The notes below the pieces were generated by a model that saw nothing but the letters and a program-made list of their open reading frames with translations, was not told the origin of the DNA and did not search any database. From contig JAPKBG010000002.1 in NCBI GenBank assembly GCA_028823485.1, forward strand, positions 100,310 through 164,309: a stretch of 64,000 nt of DNA. The letters are read 5' to 3'. This DNA comes from Methylophilaceae bacterium (GTDB lineage: Bacteria; Pseudomonadota; Gammaproteobacteria; Burkholderiales; Methylophilaceae). A program made the translations under genes and the position numbers. Shown here in pieces: positions 37,870 to 48,000 of the stretch (positions are counted from its first letter, which is position 1; every line of letters begins with the position of its first letter).

Positions 37870-38511
37870 ATAGCTCAAGACAGAGGTAGAGGTAGTAATA
37901 AAGGACCAACCACAAGAATTAATGGTGACATTACAGCGAGAGAAGTGCGCTTGGTGGGTGTTGATAGCGAACCGTTAGGCATTGTGACTTTAGCAGAAGC
38001 GTTTGCTCAAGCTGAAGAAATTGATATTGACCTTGTAGAAATTGCACCTAATGCTAGTCCTCCCGTTTGTCGGTTGATGGATTACGGTAAGTTTAAGTAC
38101 GCTGAAAGCAAGCGCTTGCATGACCAAAAGCTTAAGCAAAAGAATGTGCAAATTAAAGAAGTTAAATTTCGCCCAGCAACAGATACGGGTGATTACGCAA
38201 TTAAAGTCCGTAACATCACGCGCTTCTTAGAAGACGGTGATAAAGTGAAATGTACATTACGCTTTAGAGGCCGCGAGATTACGCACCAGGAGTTTGGTCT
38301 GGCTTTGTTAAGACGTGTACAGGCTGATTTGATTGAAATTGCGGTTGTTGAGCAATTCCCAAAAATGGAAGGTCGCCAAATGGTGATGGTGCTTGCAGGG
38401 GTTAAAAAAGAACCAGTTAAAAAAGAACCAGTTAAAAAAGCACCAGTTAAAAAAGCGGGAAAAGCTGAAAAGCCAAAGACAGATAAGCTTGCTGAAAAAG
38501 AAGAAGACTAG
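37870..38511 (+). CDS. infC: Translation initiation factor IF-3, ATA start, repeat-built Lys-rich tail
   Basis: 213 residues from an ATA codon at 37870, 6 nt after AAGGGG. The frame has no ATG upstream of the conserved region, and the family's N-terminus ([17 protein letters not shown]) begins right there; GTG 37945 would delete it. Rare starts let IF-3 repress its own synthesis. Core motifs: [47 protein letters not shown]-3 normally ends near residue 175-180; here a tail ([18 protein letters not shown], then [18 protein letters not shown]) adds about 35 residues built from a 15-nt tandem repeat. Confidence 0.95.
   Translation: MAQDRGRGSNKGPTTRINGDITAREVRLVGVDSEPLGIVTLAEAFAQAEEIDIDLVEIAPNASPPVCRLMDYGKFKYAESKRLHDQKLKQKNVQIKEVKFRPATDTGDYAIKVRNITRFLEDGDKVKCTLRFRGREITHQEFGLALLRRVQADLIEIAVVEQFPKMEGRQMVMVLAGVKKEPVKKEPVKKAPVKKAGKAEKPKTDKLAEKEED
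38401..38457 (+). repeat. 15-nt tandem repeat in the infC 3' end
   Basis: Almost four units of GTTAAAAAAGAACCA (two exact, one with a single change, one partial). They encode VKKEP-type repeats. In-frame copy-number change would lengthen or shorten the tail without breaking the protein. Confidence 0.9.
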
Positions 38512-38607
38512 ATTTAGTACTAATCAATTAGCAACATCAGTATTTCATGAGTGAACTGGCCAAAACGGCATGCCTAAGCACTCTTAATTACTCTTAAGGA
38601 GAAAAAA

Positions 38608-38805
38608 ATGCCAAAAATGAAAACAAAGAGCAGCGCCAAAAAGCGCTTTAAGTTCTTGGGTAGCGGTAAAATTAAGCGCACCCACTCACATCTTCGTCAT
38701 ATTTTGACTAAGAAGACAACGAAGCAAAAACGTAAACTACGTGGCACTTCTATCATTTCACCAACTGACGTCAAGCGTGTACGCGCAATGATGCCAACAC
38801 GATAA
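38608..38805 (+). CDS. rpmI: 50S ribosomal protein L35
   Basis: 65 residues, highly basic; [20 protein letters not shown] is the L35 N-terminus, and [20 protein letters not shown] is typical. AAGGAG precedes the ATG. Follows infC and precedes rplT by 9 bp, the conserved order. Confidence 0.98.
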   Translation: MPKMKTKSSAKKRFKFLGSGKIKRTHSHLRHILTKKTTKQKRKLRGTSIISPTDVKRVRAMMPTR

Positions 38806-38814
38806 GGAGCAACA

Positions 38815-39174
38815 ATGCCTAGAGTAAAACGTGGTGTCGTAGCTCGCGCAAGACACAAGAAAATTATTAAAGCTGCTAAAGGCTTCCGTGGACGTCGTAA
38901 AAACGTTTATCGCGTAGCTAAACAAGCGGTAATGAAAGCTGGTCAATATGCTTACCGTGACCGTCGTCAGAAAAAACGTCAATTCCGCACATTATGGATT
39001 GCACGTATTAATGCTGGTGCACGTGAATGCGGCCTAACATATAGCCGTTTCATGAATGGTTTGAAAAAATCAGCTGTTGAAGTAGATCGTAAAGTATTAG
39101 CAGATTTAGCTGTGTTTGATAAAGAAGCGTTTGCCAAGTTCGTAGAAGTGGCAAAAGCAGGTTTAGCAGCATAG
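38815..39174 (+). CDS. rplT: 50S ribosomal protein L20
   Basis: 119 residues. [19 protein letters not shown] and the long basic helix [20 protein letters not shown], followed by [17 protein letters not shown]. Needed for early 50S assembly; in E. coli it also represses this operon. A terminator follows the stop. Confidence 0.98.
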   Translation: MPRVKRGVVARARHKKIIKAAKGFRGRRKNVYRVAKQAVMKAGQYAYRDRRQKKRQFRTLWIARINAGARECGLTYSRFMNGLKKSAVEVDRKVLADLAVFDKEAFAKFVEVAKAGLAA

Positions 39175-39186
39175 TTTTTTCGAATT

Positions 39187-39217
39187 AAAAAAAGAGGCTG
39201 CGGCCTCTTTTTTTTTC
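39187..39217 (+). terminator. Rho-independent terminator after rplT
   Basis: AAAAAGAGGC-TGCG-GCCTCTTTTT with a long T tract. Strong; it separates the rplT transcript from pheST. Confidence 0.9.
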
Positions 39218-39319
39218 TTAAACCATCTGTTTTTGCATCATAATACTTTCAATCGTATGATTTTAAATTTTACGACCATCAATCATACGGCCTTAAACAG
39301 ACCTTAAAACATAAGATAA

Positions 39320-40333
<1,014 letters not shown>

Positions 40334-40349
40334 CGCGAAGTACAATACT

Positions 40350-42728
40350 ATGCAATTTTCAGAACATTGGTTACACCAATTTGTAAATCCTAAGCTAGAT
40401 GCAGATGAACTCGGCCATGCTTTAACCATGGCAGGCCTTGAAGTTGAAGATCAAAAGCTAGCCGCACTATTATTTAATAATGTGGTTGTAGGCGAAATTA
40501 TTTCAGCAGAGAAGCATCCTGATGCGGATCGTTTGCAGCTTTGTAAAGTGGACGTAGGGCAAGATAAGCCACTACAAATTGTGTGTGGTGCACCAAATGC
40601 ACGCGTCGGCCTTAAAGCACCATGTGCCATGGTTGGAGCTAAGCTAGCGGACTTTAAAATCAAACGTGCCAAAGTGCGTGGTATTGAGTCTTTAGGCATG
40701 ATGTGTTCTGCCAAAGAGCTAGGCTTGGCAGAAGAAGCTGATGGCTTGCTGGAGTTTCCAGCGTCAGCAACAATAGGACAAGATGTCCGTGAATATCTGG
40801 ATTTAGACGATACCTTATACACGATTAAGCTAACGCCAAACCGTGCCGATTGCCTGAGTATTTTAGGGGTTGCACGAGATGTTGTTGCTATTACTGGCGC
40901 ACCACTGACATTGCCTGCGATTAATGAAGCTAGTGTTACGACAGATAAAACACAAATCGTTAAAGTCAATCAGTCAGCGGCTTGCCCGAGTTACTTTGGC
41001 CGTGTGGTTGAAGGCGTGAATGCAAAAGTAGCCACCCCCGATTGGATGGTACGTAGGCTAGAACGTAGTGGCTTACGTAGCATCACCGTGATTGTTGATA
41101 TTACGAACTATGTTTTATTAGAGCTTGGTCAGCCAATGCATGCATTTGACTTGGCTAAAATCAGCGGTGATATCAATGTGCGTTTCGCACAAAAAGACGA
41201 ACAAATTAAATTACTAAACGACACGGAAGCTAAATTAGTAGCTGATGATTTAGTGATAGCAGATGATTCTGGCCCAATTGCATTGGCTGGTATTATGGGT
41301 GATAAACCTACTTCGGTGACGGATGAGTCAAACAGCATCTTTCTAGAAGCGGCATTTTTCACGCGAGACGTGATGGCGGGTAAAGCACGTCGTCATGGAT
41401 TGAGTACAGACTCCTCTTACCGATTTGAACGTGGTGTTGATTATGGTAATACTAAACAAGCATTAGAACGGGCAACAGGTTTGGTGTTAGATATTTGCGG
41501 CGGTCAAGCAGGCGCTATTACTGAAGCGGTAGCAACGTTACCAGAACGTAAAGCAGTCACTCTACGCTATGCGCGCGTCCTTTCTGTATTAGGGATTGAT
41601 ATCTCAAAAGTAGAAACTGGCACGTTACTGACACAACTCGGCTTCTCATTCACTGAGTCAGATGACAGCTTTGTTGTGCAAGCACCAACCTACCGTTTTG
41701 ATATTGAGCGCGAAGCTGACTTAATTGAAGAAGTTGCACGCCTACATGGCTATGACAAAATCCCAGCGATTGCACCTGTTGCCAATCTAAATATGTTGCC
41801 ACTCCCTGCGGCGACACTCAGCATGAGTTGGTTAAAAGACAGCATGCAGTCACAAGGCTATCAAGAGGTTGTGACGTATAGCTTTGTTGAAGGAAGCTGG
41901 GAGCGTGATTTATTAGCTAATGCGAACCCTATTACTCTCAAAAATCCAATCGCCAGTAACTTAAGCACTATGCGGTCTGGCTTGTGGGGAGGCTTATTAG
42001 ATGTGCTGACTTACAACCTGAATCGCAAGCAAGAACGTGCTATGGTGTTTGAAGTCGGTAGTACCTTTCACCATGCTGACAAAGCACAAGTTAAAAGTGG
42101 TGATAATGCTTACCGTGAAGAAACGCATGTGGCAGGCTTGTGCTATGGCGCATCGTTACCAGAGCAGTGGAGTGAAAACGAGAGGGATTTTGATTTTTAT
42201 GATGTGAAAGCCTTAGTTGAAATGCTGACGCATGGTCAAGCGGAATACCGCCAAGAAACACACTCAGCTTTACACCCAGGTCAATCAGCACGTGTGTATC
42301 TACAGGGTGAAGCTATCGGTTGGATTGGTAAGCTACATCCGAAGTGGCAACAAAAGTATGACTTACCTAAAAGTGCGACTCTATTTGAACTAGAAGTAAG
42401 GCTATTGTTAAGTACTGCACTTCCAGTCTATGAGGAAGTGTCGAAGTTTATTGCTGTACGACGTGATATTGCAGTTGTGGTCGATGATAGTGTCGAAGCT
42501 GGTGCAATAATCGATGCTGTTGTTGCTGCAAAGATATCATTGTTACAAAAGATACAATTATTTGATATTTACCAAGGAAAAGGTATCGAAGGTGGCAAAA
42601 AAAGCCTTGCATTTCTTATACTTATACAAGATACTCATAAAACAATAGTTGATTCAGAAGCAGAGGCTGCATTGGCTGAATTGCTCAAACTACTAGAAGA
42701 TAAATTTTGCGCGCAGTTAAGAAATTAA
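40350..42728 (+). CDS. pheT: Phenylalanyl-tRNA synthetase beta subunit
   Basis: 792 residues. N-terminal tRNA-binding domain (VVVGEIISAEKHPDADRLQL), the B3/B4 editing region (LTPNRADCLSILGVARDV), B5, class II-like core (YSFVEGSWERDLL) and the C-terminal ferredoxin-fold anticodon domain ending KLEDKFCAQLRN-like (LLEDKFCAQLRN). Normal length. Confidence 0.97.
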   Translation: MQFSEHWLHQFVNPKLDADELGHALTMAGLEVEDQKLAALLFNNVVVGEIISAEKHPDADRLQLCKVDVGQDKPLQIVCGAPNARVGLKAPCAMVGAKLADFKIKRAKVRGIESLGMMCSAKELGLAEEADGLLEFPASATIGQDVREYLDLDDTLYTIKLTPNRADCLSILGVARDVVAITGAPLTLPAINEASVTTDKTQIVKVNQSAACPSYFGRVVEGVNAKVATPDWMVRRLERSGLRSITVIVDITNYVLLELGQPMHAFDLAKISGDINVRFAQKDEQIKLLNDTEAKLVADDLVIADDSGPIALAGIMGDKPTSVTDESNSIFLEAAFFTRDVMAGKARRHGLSTDSSYRFERGVDYGNTKQALERATGLVLDICGGQAGAITEAVATLPERKAVTLRYARVLSVLGIDISKVETGTLLTQLGFSFTESDDSFVVQAPTYRFDIEREADLIEEVARLHGYDKIPAIAPVANLNMLPLPAATLSMSWLKDSMQSQGYQEVVTYSFVEGSWERDLLANANPITLKNPIASNLSTMRSGLWGGLLDVLTYNLNRKQERAMVFEVGSTFHHADKAQVKSGDNAYREETHVAGLCYGASLPEQWSENERDFDFYDVKALVEMLTHGQAEYRQETHSALHPGQSARVYLQGEAIGWIGKLHPKWQQKYDLPKSATLFELEVRLLLSTALPVYEEVSKFIAVRRDIAVVVDDSVEAGAIIDAVVAAKISLLQKIQLFDIYQGKGIEGGKKSLAFLILIQDTHKTIVDSEAEAALAELLKLLEDKFCAQLRN

Positions 42729-42774
42729 CTGAAAAAATTAATATGTAAGAAAAGCAAGACAGGGGGGAGTATTT

Positions 42775-43080
42775 ATGACGTTAACGAAGGCGGATTTGGC
42801 AGACCTTCTTTTTGAGCAAGTTGGGCTCAATAAGAGAGAAGCTAAAGACATGGTAGAAGCATTCTTTGAAGAGTTGAGGGTTGCATTAGAAAGCGGTGAT
42901 AGCGTTAAGTTGTCAGGGTTTGGTAATTTTGAGCTACGTAAAAAAGCTGAAAGACCAGGCCGTAATCCAAAAACAGGCGAAGAGATCCCTATTTCTGCCC
43001 GTCGTGTTGTTACCTTTCATGCGAGTCAAAAATTAAAAAACAAGGTTGAAGCGCACTATTCAGCAACATCAGCAACATAA
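42775..43080 (+). CDS. ihfA: Integration host factor alpha subunit
   Basis: 101 residues. [20 protein letters not shown], then the DNA-contact arm [21 protein letters not shown] (Arg-Pro-Gly-Arg-Asn-Pro loop that inserts Pro into DNA) and [22 protein letters not shown] precedes the ATG. Bends DNA for recombination and sigma-54 promoter activation. Location after pheT is conserved. Confidence 0.97.
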   Translation: MTLTKADLADLLFEQVGLNKREAKDMVEAFFEELRVALESGDSVKLSGFGNFELRKKAERPGRNPKTGEEIPISARRVVTFHASQKLKNKVEAHYSATSAT

Positions 43081-43083
43081 CTT

Positions 43084-43479
43084 ATGCCTGAAACTATCAA
43101 AAACGTACAGTTGCCACCAATTCCCGCCAAACGTTATTTTACGATTGGAGAAGTGAGTGAGCTATGTGGTGTGAAACCACATGTGCTACGTTATTGGGAG
43201 CAAGAGTTTACACAGCTAAAACCCGTCAAAAGACGCGGTAATCGCCGCTATTACCAACATCATGAAGTCCTGCTAATCCGCAAAATTAGAGAGTTACTTT
43301 ATAAACAAGGTTTTACCATAAGTGGTGCACGTAATCGTTTAGACGGTGCCGAAGGTGAGGCACCTACAGGGGAAGCTTCGAAAGAAGCTGAATCTCCAAA
43401 TAATACAGCCGCACCAAATGTAGATTTAGGTTCAATTAAATCTCAAATCCAAGTAGTTATTCAACTACTTCAAGCTTAG
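43084..43479 (+). CDS. MerR-family transcriptional regulator
   Basis: 131 residues, 3 bp after ihfA. N-terminal MerR winged helix: KRYFTIGEVSELCGVKPHVL, RYWEQEFTQLKPVKRRGNRR and YYQHHEVLLIRKIRELLY. The C-terminal part is short and Ala/Glu-rich with a terminal helix, without an effector domain or metal-binding cysteines. This gene is a standard neighbour of ihfA in betaproteobacteria; its target is unknown. Confidence 0.9.
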   Translation: MPETIKNVQLPPIPAKRYFTIGEVSELCGVKPHVLRYWEQEFTQLKPVKRRGNRRYYQHHEVLLIRKIRELLYKQGFTISGARNRLDGAEGEAPTGEASKEAESPNNTAAPNVDLGSIKSQIQVVIQLLQA

Positions 43480-43584
43480 TGTATTTATATCAAAAAGTGC
43501 TGTTTGTGGTTGTTTAAGCTATAGCTTAAACAAAGCGCCTCTAGTTTTTGATTTATAATATAGTCAACACTCAGTGAGTGCATT

Positions 43585-43661
43585 CGGGGCGTAGCGCAGT
43601 CTGGTAGCGTACTTGTCTGGGGGACAAGGGGTCGCAAGTTCAAATCTTGCCGTTCCGACCA
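43585..43661 (+). tRNA. tRNA-Pro(GGG)
   Basis: 77 nt with encoded CCA. The anticodon arm CTTGT-CTGGGGG-ACAAG gives GGG; acceptor CGGGGCG pairs with CGTTCCG (two G:U); T-arm GCAAG-TTCAAAT-CTTGC. Confidence 0.96.
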
Positions 43662-43848
43662 ATTTACTTTCAAAGCGAGTTGTAGGTGCCTGCAATGCAA
43701 ATCAAGACAATACAAACGCATGCTTTTTCCGATCAAAAACCGGAGACTTCTGGTTTGCGAAAAAAAAGTAAAAGTCTTTCAACGGGAACATTATTTAGAG
43801 AGTTTTATACAAAGTATTTTTGATCCATTAACATTGACAGAATAAGCT

Positions 43849-44325
43849 TCAATCAATCACTGGTTTGATGGTCATTTCACCCTTATACAATCGCACATCC
43901 ATACGCCCCAAAAAGCTCATGCCTAATAGCACATCACCTTGCAGGCCTGGTGCTATTGAGGCGGAAACATTATTCGCCTCTAGCCCACCGAGTTTAACGG
44001 ATTCCAGCCTGACTAAATAACCGATTGCATCACCATTGGCGGTAGCCGTACGGATAGCTGAGACGCTTTTGAGTTGGAGTCTATCGGCAACGGCTTGAGA
44101 AATGGCAACGCCTGTTGCACCAGTATCAACCAGTACATTCACTTTCTGTCCGTTAATCAATGCCTCTGCACGATAGTGACCATCTAAGCCGCGTTTGAGT
44201 ACGACCTCTGCTTCTGTACCTAATGCATGCATTTTATTAGGGTTTTGAATATTATCTGCGAGGTAATAAATAACCGCGCCAAGACAGAGCCAAATGATGC
44301 TGAGGAAAAGACCGTTTTTTGACAT
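43849..44325 (-). CDS. Retropepsin-like aspartic protease, membrane-anchored (TIGR02281 type)
   Basis: 158 residues. N-terminal membrane segment (GLFLSIIWLCLGAVIYYL), then a single retroviral-type aspartic domain: NVLVDTGATGVAISQAVADR holds the catalytic DTGAT, and VLLGMSFLGRMDVR is the second signature. Such proteins act as dimers; substrates are unknown. Third gene of a minus-strand set with the phosphohexomutase (3 bp upstream) and iscX. Confidence 0.88.
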   Translation of the reverse strand: MSKNGLFLSIIWLCLGAVIYYLADNIQNPNKMHALGTEAEVVLKRGLDGHYRAEALINGQKVNVLVDTGATGVAISQAVADRLQLKSVSAIRTATANGDAIGYLVRLESVKLGGLEANNVSASIAPGLQGDVLLGMSFLGRMDVRLYKGEMTIKPVID

Positions 44326-44328
44326 GCG

Positions 44329-45711
44329 TTAGAAAGGCAGTGCAACACTTGGCGCTGCTGTCAAAATAACGGCTCTAAAAATTTCTTGAATGCGTTTCAA
44401 TGCCACTTCATTATCAGCTTCAAAGCGTAACACAATCACGGGTGTTGTATTGGAAGGCCGCATTAAACCAAAGCCATCTGTATATTCAACGCGTAAGCCA
44501 TCAATAGTTAACACTTCTGCATCTTCAAATGTGGCGGTATCTTGCAGGTGAGCAATTAATGCATGCGGCTCACCTTCTTGCATTTTTATATGTTGTTCAG
44601 GTGTGCTGACACTGTCAGGCAGTGCATTGAGTACAGCAGAAGGGTCATCAAAATGGCTCAGGATTTCTAATAAGCGCGCACCTGCATATAAACCATCATC
44701 AAAACCAAACCAGCGTTCTTTAAAGAATGTGTGGCCGCTCATTTCACCAGCTAGCGCTGCACCAGTTTCTTTCATTTTCGCTTTGACGAGCGAATGACCT
44801 GTTTTCCACATCAGCGGCTTACCGCCTCGTGCTTCAATCCATGGTGATAAATTACGTGTTGATTTAACGTCATAAATAATCGTAGCACCAGGCTCGCGTT
44901 TCAATACATCCTCAGCAAACAGTAATAATTGGCGATCAGGGTAAATGATATTGCCACCTTTAGTGACCACACCTAAGCGGTCACCATCACCGTCAAACGC
45001 AAGCCCGATTTCTGAGTCGCCAGTCCTAAGTGCATTAATTAAGTCCGTGAGATTATCTGGAACAGAAGGGTCGGGATGGTGGTTAGGGAAGTTGCCATCT
45101 ACTTCGCAAAACAACTCTTCAACCTCACAGCCTAATGCTTCGTAAAGCTTTTTAGCAAATGCACCAGCCACGCCATTCCCAGCATCCGCCGCAATTTTCA
45201 TTGGACGTGCAAGTTTGATGTGGTTGCTTATTATAGCGATATATTCATCATCAATATGATGGCTACTTTCTTGTCCTGCACCAGAAGCTAAATCATTATT
45301 TTCAATGCGTTGGCGTAAACCTTGTATGGCTTCTCCAGACAAGGCATCACCACCCAGTACCATTTTCAACCCATTGTAATCGGGTGGGTTATGGCTGCCT
45401 GTTACCATTACGCCACAGCTGGTTTTAAGTTGGTAGGCTGCGAAATAAACCACGGGTGTTGCCACTAAGCCTAAGTGGATGACATCGATACCTGCCTTAC
45501 GAATGCCACGAGAGAGTGCGGCGGCTAACTCAGGCCCTGATAGGCGTCCATCATAGCCAATGCAAATGGTTTTCTGTGCGCGGGCTAGGGCTTCACTGCC
45601 TAGTGCGTGTCCAATGGACTCAACAATATCTGGCGTCAGTGTTTTTCCAACAATGCCTCGAATATCGTAGGCTTTGAAAATTTCTTTAAAAAGGGATGTG
45701 TTGGTAGACAT
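44329..45711 (-). CDS. Phosphomannomutase/phosphoglucomutase (AlgC/ManB type)
   Basis: 460 residues, the usual length of the alpha-D-phosphohexomutase superfamily. Phosphoserine loop VMVTGSHNPPDYNGLKMV, metal-binding FDGDGDRLGVV, sugar-binding GEMSGHTFF and the C-terminal phosphate-binding region RPSNTTPVIVLRFEA. Converts mannose or glucose 6-phosphate to the 1-phosphate for surface polysaccharides. Begins 2 bp after iscX. Confidence 0.93.
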   Translation of the reverse strand: MSTNTSLFKEIFKAYDIRGIVGKTLTPDIVESIGHALGSEALARAQKTICIGYDGRLSGPELAAALSRGIRKAGIDVIHLGLVATPVVYFAAYQLKTSCGVMVTGSHNPPDYNGLKMVLGGDALSGEAIQGLRQRIENNDLASGAGQESSHHIDDEYIAIISNHIKLARPMKIAADAGNGVAGAFAKKLYEALGCEVEELFCEVDGNFPNHHPDPSVPDNLTDLINALRTGDSEIGLAFDGDGDRLGVVTKGGNIIYPDRQLLLFAEDVLKREPGATIIYDVKSTRNLSPWIEARGGKPLMWKTGHSLVKAKMKETGAALAGEMSGHTFFKERWFGFDDGLYAGARLLEILSHFDDPSAVLNALPDSVSTPEQHIKMQEGEPHALIAHLQDTATFEDAEVLTIDGLRVEYTDGFGLMRPSNTTPVIVLRFEADNEVALKRIQEIFRAVILTAAPSVALPF

Positions 45712-45713
45712 GT

Positions 45714-45908
45714 CTACTCAGACTCTTCAATCCAAGCCAATTGAATCGCTTCTAATATTTTTTCACCACAGTGTTCTTCGGTGTCATCAAAGCCATCTAA
45801 ATGCATCACCCATTCCATTAAGTCGGTAAAGCGAATGGTTTTAGGGTCGACATCTTCATGTTTGTCGTAAAGGTCTTCGGCGATTCGTTGTGTGTCTGTC
45901 CACTTCAT
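45714..45908 (-). CDS. iscX: Fe-S assembly accessory protein IscX
   Basis: 64 residues, acidic: MKWTDTQRIAEDLYDKHEDV, then KTIRFTDLMEWV and CGEKILEAIQLAWIEE match IscX/YfhJ, which binds IscS and iron and adjusts Fe-S cluster assembly. Here it is not in an isc cluster but heads the set iscX-phosphohexomutase-protease. A good sigma-70 promoter lies just upstream. Confidence 0.93.
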   Translation of the reverse strand: MKWTDTQRIAEDLYDKHEDVDPKTIRFTDLMEWVMHLDGFDDTEEHCGEKILEAIQLAWIEESE

Positions 45909-45940
45909 TACTAGTAATCTCTATTAATACTTAAAGATTG

Positions 45941-45969
45941 ATTATAGCCTGCTTGGAAATCATTTGAAA
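45941..45969 (-). promoter_or_regulatory. Sigma-70 promoter for iscX
   Basis: On the minus strand TTTCAA - 17 bp - TATAAT, about 33 bp before the iscX start codon. The -10 is perfect, the -35 weak. It sits immediately downstream of the terminator of the predicted small RNA, so iscX has its own start. Confidence 0.65.
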
Positions 45970-45973
45970 CGGC

Positions 45974-46002
45974 AAAAAAATCCCCAACCACACGGGCTGG
46001 GG
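45974..46002 (-). terminator. Strong intrinsic terminator (minus strand)
   Basis: 8-bp stem (one G:U), 5-nt loop and T7 tail on the minus strand. No protein-coding gene lies upstream of it on that strand within the gap. Confidence 0.85.
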
Positions 46003-46038
46003 AAAAGGGAGGAGCGAAACTTTGGAGAATTAAGCCTA
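45974..46038 (-). ncRNA. Predicted sigma-54/NtrC-dependent small RNA (about 64 nt)
   Basis: Bounded upstream by a sigma-54 promoter at 46049-46064 (start predicted near 46037) and downstream by an intrinsic terminator: CCCCAGCC (46002-45995), 5-nt loop, GGTTGGGG, then seven T (45980-45974). No open frame fits between them. The unpaired part contains GCUCCUCCC, complementary to Shine-Dalgarno sequences. Such layout (NtrC enhancer, -24/-12 promoter, pyrimidine-rich seed, U-tailed terminator) resembles nitrogen-regulated sRNAs of other proteobacteria in design, not in sequence. Expression is unproven. Confidence 0.6.
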
Positions 46039-46048
46039 GTTAATACTG

Positions 46049-46064
46049 AGCAAATGTTATGCCA
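46049..46064 (-). promoter_or_regulatory. Sigma-54 (-24/-12) promoter
   Basis: Minus strand TGGCATAACATTTGCT: GG and GC separated by exactly 10 bp, matching TGGCAY-N5-TTGCW. It points toward the terminator at 45974-46002, not toward glyA. Confidence 0.7.
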
Positions 46065-46133
46065 GTTATATTATTCAATTAAATCAATGTCTTGAAATAT
46101 CAGGGTGACCAGTTCTGCATTAACTGCAGGCGT

Positions 46134-46163
46134 TGCATTGTAATGGTGCATAGTTTTAGTGCA
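46134..46163. promoter_or_regulatory. Two overlapping NtrC-type binding sites
   Basis: TGCATTGTAATGGTGCA (46134-46150) and TGCATAGTTTTAGTGCA (46147-46163) both fit the NtrC pattern TGCAYYA-N3-TGGTGCA closely and share four bases. They lie about 90-105 bp upstream of the sigma-54 promoter's -12 box on the minus strand, a normal enhancer distance. Confidence 0.6.
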
Positions 46164-46273
46164 TTGTTTGCATGGCTGCTAATGCTTTATATTGAAATCA
46201 TCAGTATTAGTAACTAAGCTAGCATGATAAAATACTAAATTATTCTACTAGTCATTTGGAACCATTTAATCAT

Positions 46274-47521
46274 ATGTTTAGCCATTCAAAAAAACTTAAT
46301 ATGACTGACCCAGCAATTGCAAAATTGATTGATGCTGAAGTAGAGCGTCAAGAGCAGCATATCGAACTGATTGCTTCTGAAAATTACACCAGCCCTGCGG
46401 TGATGGATGCGCAAGGCTCGCAGCTCACTAATAAATATGCAGAAGGCTATCCAGGTAAGCGTTTTTATGGTGGTTGTGAGTTTGTTGATGAAGTTGAACA
46501 ATTAGGCATTGATCGTTTAAAAGCTTTATATGGTGCTGAGTATGCCAACGTACAACCACACTCAGGTTCGCAAGCGAATCAGGCGGTGTATTTTGCGATT
46601 CTAAAACCTGGCGACACGATTATGGGTATGAATCTAGGTGACGGTGGTCATTTAACGCACGGCTCACCGGCTAATATTTCAGGTAAGTTGTTCAATATCG
46701 TGGCTTATGGTTTAAATGAAAATGAAGAAATTGATTACGATGAAATGGAACGCGTAGCAATGGAAACCAAACCAAAATTATTGGTGGGCGGCGCTTCTGC
46801 TTATTCACTACGTTTTGATTGGGCGCGTATGGCTGAAATTGCCAAAAAAACAGGTGCTTATTTCATGGTTGATATGGCGCATTACTCTGGTTTGATTGCA
46901 GGGGGTGTTTATCCTAACCCAGTGCCACATGCTGATTTTGTGACATCGACAACGCATAAAACATTGCGCGGCCCACGTGGCGGCATCATCATGGCAAAAG
47001 AAGAGTATGCTAAAAAGCTAAACTCAAGCGTATTCCCAAGTTTGCAAGGGGGTCCGTTAATGCATGTGATGGCAGCTAAGGCAACCGCTTTCTTAGAAGC
47101 GGCAACACCTGATTTTAAAGCCTATCAAGAGCAAGTGCTTAAGAATGCAGTCGTGATGGCGGAAACCTTAACAGCGCGTGGCTTACGTATCATCTCTGGC
47201 CGTACAGAATCGCATGTATTCTTAGTCGATTTGCGTGCTAAAGGCTTAACAGGTAAAGCTGCTGATGCGGCACTTGGCTTGGCACATATCACCGTCAATA
47301 AAAATGCAATTCCAAACGATCCAGAAAGCCCGTTTGTGACTTCTGGTATTCGTCTTGGCTCACCAGCAATAACGACACGTGGCTTCAAGGAAGAGGAAGC
47401 TAAGCTGGTCGCTAACCTAGTGGCTGATGTCTTAGATAATCCAGAGGATGAGGCAACGATTAATGCAGTGAAAGCAAAAGTACATGCATTGACTTCACGC
47501 TTTCCTGTTTACGGCGCTTAA
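46274..47521 (+). CDS. glyA: Serine hydroxymethyltransferase
   Basis: 415 residues from ATG 46274 ([20 protein letters not shown]); a TTG at 46256 would add six residues. Neither has a strong ribosome site. PLP enzyme converting serine and tetrahydrofolate to glycine and methylene-THF; in serine-cycle-free methylotrophs it serves C1 and amino-acid metabolism. Motifs: [32 protein letters not shown], and the PLP-lysine segment [15 protein letters not shown]. Followed by nrdR, ribD and tatD in one direction. Confidence 0.96.
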   Translation: MFSHSKKLNMTDPAIAKLIDAEVERQEQHIELIASENYTSPAVMDAQGSQLTNKYAEGYPGKRFYGGCEFVDEVEQLGIDRLKALYGAEYANVQPHSGSQANQAVYFAILKPGDTIMGMNLGDGGHLTHGSPANISGKLFNIVAYGLNENEEIDYDEMERVAMETKPKLLVGGASAYSLRFDWARMAEIAKKTGAYFMVDMAHYSGLIAGGVYPNPVPHADFVTSTTHKTLRGPRGGIIMAKEEYAKKLNSSVFPSLQGGPLMHVMAAKATAFLEAATPDFKAYQEQVLKNAVVMAETLTARGLRIISGRTESHVFLVDLRAKGLTGKAADAALGLAHITVNKNAIPNDPESPFVTSGIRLGSPAITTRGFKEEEAKLVANLVADVLDNPEDEATINAVKAKVHALTSRFPVYGA

Positions 47522-47535
47522 GGCAGTAAACACTC

Positions 47536-47982
47536 ATGATATGTCCTTTTTGCAGTGCAGATGATACGCAGGTTGTCGATTCGCGTGTGAATGACGAAGG
47601 CGATTCGGTTCGCCGCCGCCGTCGCTGTGGTAGTTGTGATAAACGATTCACGACTTATGAAACAGCCGACTTACGCTTGCCACAAGTGATTAAAGGTAAT
47701 GGCAACCGCGAAGACTTTAAAGACGAAAAGTTAAGAGAAGGCTTTTTCTTAGCGTTACATAAACGACCTGTATCAGCTGAGTTGATGGAAGAATCGCTAC
47801 AACATATCCGCAGTAAGTTGTTAATGCTGGGTGAGCGTGAAGTGCCATCACGTCAAATTGGCGAACTAGTGATGGCCGAACTACGTAAGCTGGATAAAGT
47901 GGCTTATATTCGGTTTGCCTCGGTTTATCGCAGCTTCCAAGATGTAGATGATTTCCGTGACGTGCTTAAAGACTTAAAATAA
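47536..47982 (+). CDS. nrdR: Transcriptional repressor NrdR
   Basis: 148 residues. N-terminal zinc ribbon ([15 protein letters not shown] and [17 protein letters not shown]) and an ATP-cone (about residues 49-139, [13 protein letters not shown]). It represses ribonucleotide reductase genes when dATP is bound. It lies 15 bp after glyA and before ribD, a conserved order. Confidence 0.97.
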   Translation: MICPFCSADDTQVVDSRVNDEGDSVRRRRRCGSCDKRFTTYETADLRLPQVIKGNGNREDFKDEKLREGFFLALHKRPVSAELMEESLQHIRSKLLMLGEREVPSRQIGELVMAELRKLDKVAYIRFASVYRSFQDVDDFRDVLKDLK

Positions 47983-48000
47983 GGCCTTTCAAACAACATC

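Noticed and set aside
41129..41362. Minus-strand frame inside pheT
   Set aside because: Shadow frame; pheT is intact.
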